A stretch of DNA of 64,000 nt from assembly GCF_013760845.1 (NCBI RefSeq), contig NZ_JACDUU010000002.1, forward strand, positions 1 through 64,000, read 5' to 3'. The position numbers and the translations under genes are program-made. Positions 58,457 through 64,000 of the stretch are shown here, piece after piece. This DNA comes from [Anoxybacillus] calidus (GTDB lineage Bacteria; Bacillota; Bacilli; Bacillales; Anoxybacillaceae). Numbering within the stretch: position 1 is the stretch's first letter; each line of letters starts with the position of its first letter. The notes under the pieces were generated by a model. It did no database searches. It saw only the letters and a program-made list of their open reading frames with translations, and was not told the DNA's origin.

Positions 58457-59530
58457 ATGAAGAAATGGCTACTCAATTGGCGCTTGTTTTCTCTTTTTAG
58501 TGTGATGGCGCTTGTATTAGCTGGTTGTGGCGAGCCGTTTTTATCAACGCTTCAACCGGCCGGCGAAGTAGCAGATATGCAGTATTCACTTATGCTGCTT
58601 AGCACAGCCATTATGATTCTTGTTATTATTGTTGTAACAATTATCTTCGTATACGTTGTCGTTCGTTTCCGCCAACGTAAAGGCGAAGAAAACAAAATTC
58701 CAAAGCAAGTGGAAGGAAACCACAAGCTTGAAATTATTTGGACTGTCATTCCAATTATTCTTTTAATTATTTTGGCGGTTCCAACTGTTAAGGCAACATT
58801 TGATCTTGCTGATGTAAAACCGATGAACAAAGAAAATCGCGACAAAGAGAAGACACTTGTCGTTAATGTTCGCGCTAACCTTTATTGGTGGGAATTTGAA
58901 TATCCTGATTATGGTGTAATTACAAGCCAAGATTTAGTTGTTCCAACTGATGAGCGTGTGTATTTTAACTTAAAAGCATCAGATGTAAAACACTCATTCT
59001 GGATTCCTGCAGTCGGCGGGAAAATGGATACAAACATAGAAGATAGCAAAAACCAATTTTGGTTAGAATTTGACCAAAAAGACGCTGAAAAAGCCGGCGG
59101 CATTTTCTATGGTAAATGTGCAGAGCTTTGCGGTCCTTCTCATGCATTGATGGACTTCAAAGTTAAAGCCGTTCCTAGAGACGAATTCAACCAATGGATT
59201 GAAAAAATGAAAAACGCGAAACCAGTTGTAACTGATCCAGTTGCAAAAGAAGGAGAAGCAATCTTCAATAAGAGCTGTATCGGTTGCCACGCGGTTACTC
59301 CAGTTGACAAACGACCAGAGCAAGCACGTACAGCACCAAACTTAGGAAACTTTGGCGATCGTGAGCGCATCGCAGGAATTTTAGAACATAACGAAGAAAA
59401 CTTGAAAAAATGGCTAAAAGACCCAGAAAGTGTGAAACCTGGAAATAAAATGACAGGTACATATGGTCAATTAACAGATGAGCAAATTGATGCTTTAGCA
59501 AAATATTTAATGAGTCTAAAGGTTGAGTAA
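58457..59530 (+). CDS. ctaC: Cytochrome caa3 oxidase subunit II (CtaC)
   Basis: A 357-residue lipoprotein subunit that receives electrons from cytochrome c. A lipobox VLAGC (C24) and two membrane helices come first. The CuA domain has its ligands in KCAELCGPSHALM (C221, C225, H229, M232). The fused C-terminal cytochrome c domain binds heme by CIGCH (C274, C277, H278). That fusion defines caa3-type enzymes. GAGGGG precedes ATG 58457. Confidence 0.96.
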   Translation: MKKWLLNWRLFSLFSVMALVLAGCGEPFLSTLQPAGEVADMQYSLMLLSTAIMILVIIVVTIIFVYVVVRFRQRKGEENKIPKQVEGNHKLEIIWTVIPIILLIILAVPTVKATFDLADVKPMNKENRDKEKTLVVNVRANLYWWEFEYPDYGVITSQDLVVPTDERVYFNLKASDVKHSFWIPAVGGKMDTNIEDSKNQFWLEFDQKDAEKAGGIFYGKCAELCGPSHALMDFKVKAVPRDEFNQWIEKMKNAKPVVTDPVAKEGEAIFNKSCIGCHAVTPVDKRPEQARTAPNLGNFGDRERIAGILEHNEENLKKWLKDPESVKPGNKMTGTYGQLTDEQIDALAKYLMSLKVE

Positions 59531-59563
59531 TAAGGGGATTCATGTAAAAAGGGAGGTTACATT

Positions 59564-61423
59564 GTGAGTACAGTAGCTCGTAAAAAGAGCCTAATATGGG
59601 ACTACCTTACAACGGTTGACCATAAGAAAATCGCCATCCTTTACTTAATTGCTGGTGGCCTTTTCTTCCTGATGGGCGGCGTTGAGGCGCTATTTATTCG
59701 TATTCAGCTTGCCGTACCAAACAACGACTTTGTTAGTGCAGGTCTTTACAACGAAATTTTAACGATGCATGGTACAACAATGATTTTCCTAGCAGCGATG
59801 CCGCTTCTATTTGCATTGATGAACGCTGTTGTGCCAATCCAAATCGGCGCACGTGACGTAGCGTTTCCGTTCTTAAACGCTTTAGGTTTCTGGCTATTCT
59901 TTTTCGGGGGACTTTTCCTAAACTGTTCATGGTTCTTAGGCGGGGCTCCTGATGCAGGTTGGACATCTTATGCGTCTTTATCATTAGAGTCACCAGGACA
60001 TGGTATTGATTTCTATGTGTTAGGATTGCAGATTTCCGGTTTAGGTACATTAATCGGTGGTATTAACTTCCTAGTAACAATCGTTAATATGCGCGCTCCA
60101 GGTATGACATACATGCGCATGCCATTGTTTACTTGGACAACATTTGTTGCTTCAGCATTAATCTTATTTGCGTTTCCGCCGTTAACGGTTGGATTAATCT
60201 TCATGATGATGGACCGCTTATTTGGTGGTAACTTCTTCGATCCAGCATTAGGCGGTAACACAATTATTTGGGAGCATTTATTCTGGATTTTCGGTCATCC
60301 TGAAGTATATATTCTTGTATTGCCGGCATTCGGTATTTTCTCTGAAATTATCTCGACTTTCTCTAAAAAACGCTTATTCGGATACTCTTCAATGGTATTC
60401 GCAGTTGTATTAATCGGCTTTTTAGGATTCATGGTGTGGGCTCACCACATGTTTACAGTTGGTATGGGACCAATTGCGAACGCAATTTTTGCGGTTGCGA
60501 CAATGGCGATTGCTGTTCCGACAGGTATTAAAATCTTTAACTGGTTATTTACATTGTGGGGCGGAAACATCCGCTTTACAACACCAATGTTATATGCGAT
60601 TGGGTTTATTCCATCTTTCGTTATGGGTGGAGTAACAGGGGTTATGAACGCTACAGCAGCAGCAGACTATCAATATCATGACAGCTATTTCGTCGTTGCT
60701 CACTTCCACTACGTTATCGTTGGTGGGGTAGTACTTGCTTTATTAGCAGGCACACATTATTGGTGGCCAAAAATGTTTGGTAAGATGTTAAGCGAAAAAC
60801 TTGGAAAAGTTACATTCTGGTTATTCTTTATCGGTTTCCATTTAACATTCTTTATCCAACACTTCCTTGGCCTAATGGGCATGCCGCGTCGCGTATTTAC
60901 ATTCTTACCAGGTCAAGGTTGGGAAACTGGAAACTTAATCAGTTCTATCGGTGCGTTCTTTATGGCTGCCGGTACGATTGTTCTTTTAGTTAATATTGTT
61001 ATTACAACGTTTAAAGGCAAGAAAGCTGAAGCAGATGCTTGGGGAGACGGACGTACACTTGAATGGGCGGTTTCTTCTCCAGCACCTGAGTATAACTTTG
61101 CGCAAACTCCGCTTGTTCGTGGTTTAGATGCGCTTTGGGTTGAGAAAATGGAAGGTAAAAAAGGCTTGACTCCAGCAGAACCGCTTGGAGATATCCATAT
61201 GCCAAATCCTTCATTCTTACCGTTTGTAATTTCGCTCGGATTATTCATTTCAGCTTTCGGATTCATGTACCATAAAGATTATTCTTGGGGGTTAATGGTT
61301 GGGATCGTTGGTCTATTAATTACGTTTGGAGCCATGTTCTTGCGCTCTGTGATCGATGACCATGGTTACCACATTCATAAAGAGGAAATTATGGAAGCGG
61401 AGAAAAAGGGGGCTAAGGCATAA
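59564..61423 (+). CDS. ctaD: Cytochrome caa3 oxidase subunit I (CtaD)
   Basis: A 619-residue catalytic subunit with about 14 helices, holding heme a and the heme a3-CuB centre. Key sites are the low-spin heme histidine in MHGTTMIF, GHPEVY (H245, E247, Y249: CuB ligand, D-channel glutamate and cross-linked tyrosine), WAHHMF (H294, H295) and VAHFHYVIVGG (H380, H382). The GHPEVY form marks an A1-type proton pump. The start is GTG 59564 after GGGAGG. Confidence 0.97.
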   Translation: MSTVARKKSLIWDYLTTVDHKKIAILYLIAGGLFFLMGGVEALFIRIQLAVPNNDFVSAGLYNEILTMHGTTMIFLAAMPLLFALMNAVVPIQIGARDVAFPFLNALGFWLFFFGGLFLNCSWFLGGAPDAGWTSYASLSLESPGHGIDFYVLGLQISGLGTLIGGINFLVTIVNMRAPGMTYMRMPLFTWTTFVASALILFAFPPLTVGLIFMMMDRLFGGNFFDPALGGNTIIWEHLFWIFGHPEVYILVLPAFGIFSEIISTFSKKRLFGYSSMVFAVVLIGFLGFMVWAHHMFTVGMGPIANAIFAVATMAIAVPTGIKIFNWLFTLWGGNIRFTTPMLYAIGFIPSFVMGGVTGVMNATAAADYQYHDSYFVVAHFHYVIVGGVVLALLAGTHYWWPKMFGKMLSEKLGKVTFWLFFIGFHLTFFIQHFLGLMGMPRRVFTFLPGQGWETGNLISSIGAFFMAAGTIVLLVNIVITTFKGKKAEADAWGDGRTLEWAVSSPAPEYNFAQTPLVRGLDALWVEKMEGKKGLTPAEPLGDIHMPNPSFLPFVISLGLFISAFGFMYHKDYSWGLMVGIVGLLITFGAMFLRSVIDDHGYHIHKEEIMEAEKKGAKA

Positions 61424-62043
61424 TGCATGTTGAAGAAAAATTAACGGCGGAAACATTCCCAGCATCACCTGAAAAAGCCACCCTTGAAGGGAAAAATAAA
61501 TTTTTAGGATTTTGGTTTTTCTTAGGGGGAGAGACTGTTCTTTTCGCCTCCCTCTTTGCCACATTTTTATCTTTAAGGGATAGAACAGCTGGCGGTCCAA
61601 GTTCTGACGAATTATTTAAAATGTCTATTGTATTCATCGCTACGATGCTGTTATTAACGAGCAGCTTAACGAGCGTGTATGCAATGTACCATATGAAAAA
61701 TTTCGACTTTAAGAAAATGCAGCTTTGGTTAGGTATTACTGTTTTATTAGGTGCAGCATTTTTAGGCTTAGAAATTTATGAGTTTAATGAGTATGTACAT
61801 GAAGGTCTTAAATACTCAACAAGTGCATTTGCTTCATCCTTTTATACGTTAGTTGGCACACACGGTGCACACGTGGCATTTGGCTTGTTATGGATTTTAA
61901 CGCTAATGATTCGCAACGCTAAGAGAGGTCTTGATTTATACAACGCACCAAAGTTTTATGTAGCTAGTCTTTACTGGCACTTTATCGACGTTGTATGGGT
62001 ATTCATTTTCACAGTTGTATACTTAATGGGAATGGTGGGGTGA
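61423..62043 (+). CDS. ctaE: Cytochrome caa3 oxidase subunit III (CtaE)
   Basis: A 206-residue membrane protein with five predicted helices, the short form typical of Bacillus subunit III. Motifs are FWFFLGGETVLFASLFATFL and LVGTHGAHVAFGLLW, with YWHFIDVVWVFIFTVVYL at the end. Its ATG overlaps the ctaD stop by one base, so translation is coupled; GGAGAAAAAGGGGG lies upstream. Confidence 0.95.
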   Translation: MHVEEKLTAETFPASPEKATLEGKNKFLGFWFFLGGETVLFASLFATFLSLRDRTAGGPSSDELFKMSIVFIATMLLLTSSLTSVYAMYHMKNFDFKKMQLWLGITVLLGAAFLGLEIYEFNEYVHEGLKYSTSAFASSFYTLVGTHGAHVAFGLLWILTLMIRNAKRGLDLYNAPKFYVASLYWHFIDVVWVFIFTVVYLMGMVG

Positions 62044-62047
62044 TTGT

Positions 62048-62380
62048 ATGGAAAATCATACAAATTCAGGCAACCCAAATGTTGATTTAGCATATCGCCG
62101 TAAGAAAAACGCGGAAGATATGAAACATCAAGTCATTTCATTCGCGTTAATGATTTTCTTAACGCTTATTGCGTTTTTCGCAGTCGGCTATGACAAATTT
62201 TCACCTTGGTTTTCTGTTCCATTTATTGTACTTCTTGCTATTGTGCAAGTGGGATTCCAATTATATTATTTCATGCATATGAGCCATAGAGGTCATGAAT
62301 TACCAGCGTTGTTCCTTTATAGCGGCGTATTTGTTGCTTTTCTAACCATTTGGGCGTTTATGACTGTTATTTGGTGGTAA
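62048..62380 (+). CDS. ctaF: Cytochrome caa3 oxidase subunit IV (CtaF)
   Basis: A 110-residue membrane protein with three helices, matching subunit IV (IVQVGFQLYYFMHMSHRGHE is the conserved stretch). It starts 4 bases after ctaE and is followed by a terminator, so ctaG needs read-through or its own promoter. Confidence 0.93.
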   Translation: MENHTNSGNPNVDLAYRRKKNAEDMKHQVISFALMIFLTLIAFFAVGYDKFSPWFSVPFIVLLAIVQVGFQLYYFMHMSHRGHELPALFLYSGVFVAFLTIWAFMTVIWW

Positions 62381-62390
62381 TAAATAAAGG

Positions 62391-62426
62391 AAGGAAATCA
62401 GTTTTAGCTGATTTCCTTTTCTTTTT
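62391..62426 (+). terminator. Terminator after ctaF
   Basis: AAGGAAATCAG pairs exactly with CTGATTTCCTT over 6 bases, followed by a T-rich tract. Confidence 0.85.
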
Positions 62427-62498
62427 CACAAAAGTTTAACAATGTACAAACGTTACAATTGTAGTATAATGAACATGGAAAGAATCGAGGTGAAAATG

Positions 62499-63398
62499 AT
62501 GGCATCATTAAATATGTTTGGTTTTGTTGCGCTATGGAGTCCATTTTTCTTCCTGTCATTATTAGTCATTACATGGCTGTATTTTATGATGGTTGGTCCG
62601 TGGAGATCTCGCTTTACAAACGAAGGACCGCCAACAAGAAAACAAAAATCATTATTTGTAACAGGTATGATATTGCTTTATATTTGTAAAGGTTCACCAA
62701 TCGACTTGCTTGGTCATCTTGTATTTACTGCTCATATGGTACAAATGGCAATTCTTAACTTGGTTATTCCGCAGTTACTCATTTTAGGGATTCCTAATTG
62801 GATGTTTGAACGTATGCTTCGTATAAAAGTAGTAAAGAGAACAGTCACGTTTTTTACAAAACCGCTTGTCTCACTTATTTTATTTAACGGACTTTTCTCT
62901 TTTTATCACGTTCCGTTCATTTTCGATATTGTTAAAACAAATGTATTTTTACACGCTGCTGTTACAACAATTATTTTTGTTGCGGCGCTCATGATGTGGT
63001 GGCCTTTAGTGAATAAATTATCTGATTGGCAGACGCTTACGGGAATTAAAAAGGTTGGATATATTTTCGCAGATGGGATCTTGATCACACCAGCTTGTGC
63101 GTTAATTATTTTTGCGGGTACTCCATTGTACGCAACATATTATGACCCGCAAGCATGGATGAAATCACTTGAACTTTGTGTACCTGCTGGAACATTAGCT
63201 TCTCTTGATTTAGCAGGTCCACAGATGTTTATGTCAATGTCCATTCTCCATGACCAGCAATTGGGTGGAGTGCTTATGAAAATTATCCAGGAAATTGTAT
63301 ATGGTACAATGCTTTTCTTCATTTTTATCGAATGGTATAAAAAAGAACGAGAAAAAGAAAACATGGACACAACTATATCTCCACAACCTTCTGAATAG
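62499..63398 (+). CDS. ctaG: Cytochrome caa3 oxidase assembly factor CtaG
   Basis: A 299-residue polytopic membrane protein (seven predicted helices) of the Bacillus CtaG family (caa3_CtaG), needed for caa3 assembly and probably CuB insertion. It is unrelated to the Cox11-type CtaG. Landmarks are KGSPIDLLGHLVFTAHMVQM and YDPQAWMKSLELCVPAGTLA, with later MSILHDQQLGGVLMKIIQEI. Start ATG 62499 has GAGGTG 6 bases upstream; the ATG just before is too close to that site and the frame from 62442 is unsupported. Confidence 0.92.
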   Translation: MASLNMFGFVALWSPFFFLSLLVITWLYFMMVGPWRSRFTNEGPPTRKQKSLFVTGMILLYICKGSPIDLLGHLVFTAHMVQMAILNLVIPQLLILGIPNWMFERMLRIKVVKRTVTFFTKPLVSLILFNGLFSFYHVPFIFDIVKTNVFLHAAVTTIIFVAALMMWWPLVNKLSDWQTLTGIKKVGYIFADGILITPACALIIFAGTPLYATYYDPQAWMKSLELCVPAGTLASLDLAGPQMFMSMSILHDQQLGGVLMKIIQEIVYGTMLFFIFIEWYKKEREKENMDTTISPQPSE

Positions 63399-63421
63399 TA
63401 ATAAAGAATTTGCTATCTTGC

Positions 63422-63458
63422 AGCGGGATAAGCATTTGCTTGTCTCGCTTTCGTGTTT
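63422..63458 (+). terminator. Terminator after ctaG
   Basis: AGCGGGATAAGCA and TGCTTGTCTCGCT pair with two G-U pairs over a tiny loop, followed by a T-rich tract. Confidence 0.6.
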
Positions 63459-63564
63459 TAAAGGGGATTTAAAACCGCTTGTTTATTGAAAAATCAGTAT
63501 AACTCTACTAAAATAAAACTTGAAAAAAGAGAATTTAGATATAGGTGAAGAGAGGACACGAGAA

Positions 63565-64000
63565 ATGGAGCATTCATTACCGATTTTACCTACTATTAGC
63601 ACTAGTTTCATTGTTTTGAGTGCAATATTTGTGGCAATTGGATGGTATTTGATTCGTCAGCGAAATATTGAAGCTCATAAAAAAGTGATGATTTGGGCGG
63701 CTGTATTTGCGTTGTTGTTCTTCCTAATTTATTTATCGAGAACGGTCTTTATCGGTAATACTAGCTTTGGTGGACCGGATAACATGAAGATTTATTATAC
63801 CATCTTTTTAGTTTTCCATATTGTTTTGGCAACCGTCGGTGCTATTTTTGGAATCGTTACTCTTTTATCGGGTTTTAAAAATAATCTTGTTAAACATAAA
63901 AAGCTAGGTCCGATGACAAGTGTAATATGGTTTTTTACCGCAACGACTGGGGTTGCTGTTTATTTGCTTCTTTATGTATTTTACCGTGGTGGAGAAACAA
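63565..64000 (+). CDS. ctaM: DUF420 membrane protein, CtaM/YozB family (partial)
   Basis: The first 145 residues of a gene that runs off the window. It has at least four membrane helices: one near residue 10-30, one after KKVMIWAAVFALLFFLIYLS, one after KIYYTIFLVFHIVLATVGAI and one near the cut end. The motifs SRTVFIGNTSFGGPDN and HKKLGPMTSVIWFF identify DUF420 (B. subtilis YozB, S. aureus CtaM). CtaM is needed for heme-copper oxidase function, matching its place beside ctaG. AGAGGAC precedes ATG 63565. Confidence 0.87.
   Translation, partial: MEHSLPILPTISTSFIVLSAIFVAIGWYLIRQRNIEAHKKVMIWAAVFALLFFLIYLSRTVFIGNTSFGGPDNMKIYYTIFLVFHIVLATVGAIFGIVTLLSGFKNNLVKHKKLGPMTSVIWFFTATTGVAVYLLLYVFYRGGET

Overview
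The window is a piece of a low-to-mid GC Bacillaceae chromosome, most likely a thermophilic or moderately thermophilic relative of Anoxybacillus/Parageobacillus. The protein families, the gene order (which follows the Bacillus subtilis ykyB-yku, ykqB-pdh-speA, yla-ftsW-pycA-cta blocks), the close match of the Pdh subunits to the Geobacillus complex as I remember it, and frequent GTG/TTG starts with strong AGGAGG sites all point this way. There are no rRNA or tRNA genes, no phage and no CRISPR array. The species assignment is inference.

Layout. 1-19.6 kb: the yku block (ykyB, ykuD, ykuE, fadH/ykuF, ykuI, ykuJ, ykuK, abbA, darB/ykuL, ccpC, dapH, dapL, ykuS, ykuT, ykuU, ykuV). It is interrupted by a ppx-ppk polyphosphate pair, two decayed fluoride-channel genes, a chromate transporter with a glutaredoxin, and a TauE-type exporter. 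19.8-23.9 kb: a lipoprotein, a cyanide-insensitive-type bd oxidase (two subunits) and a decayed ktrC. 23.9-29.6 kb: rnjA-rpoY, an EamA transporter with ykrA, def and ykyA. 29.6-35 kb: pdhABCD. 35-41 kb: small conserved genes, the dual-function SR1/SR1P RNA gene, speA, a nitronate monooxygenase, yktA and suhB. 41-49.5 kb: typA and the yla genes through ftsW. 49.6-53 kb: pycA. 53.2-55.9 kb: a TPP riboswitch followed by thiM-thiD-thiE. 56-64 kb: ctaA and, divergent from it, ctaBCDEFG for the caa3 oxidase, then a ctaM/DUF420 gene cut by the window edge.

Functionally the window is mostly central metabolism and respiration. PDH and pyruvate carboxylase stand at the pyruvate node, with DarB (a c-di-AMP receptor that in B. 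subtilis acts on PycA) nearby. There are two terminal oxidases, the diaminopimelate acetylase branch, and RNA decay factors (RNase J1, SR1P). Recognisable operators include a FadR box before fadH, a CcpC box before ccpC, and ResD-like and cre-like sites before ctaB.

The most unusual feature is a family of 65-116 bp palindromic intergenic repeats with ends GGCTGACCC...GGGTCAGCC. There are about twelve copies in 64 kb, one of them inside the pdh operon, plus a second family with GAGGCTGTC/AGGTTGTCT ends. They look like non-autonomous mobile or structural-RNA elements and often sit where a terminator would be. Other points worth attention are a hairpin that buries the ribosome binding site of ykuS, perfect 14-bp inverted repeats in the ykuU and pdhA leaders, and very small candidate genes.
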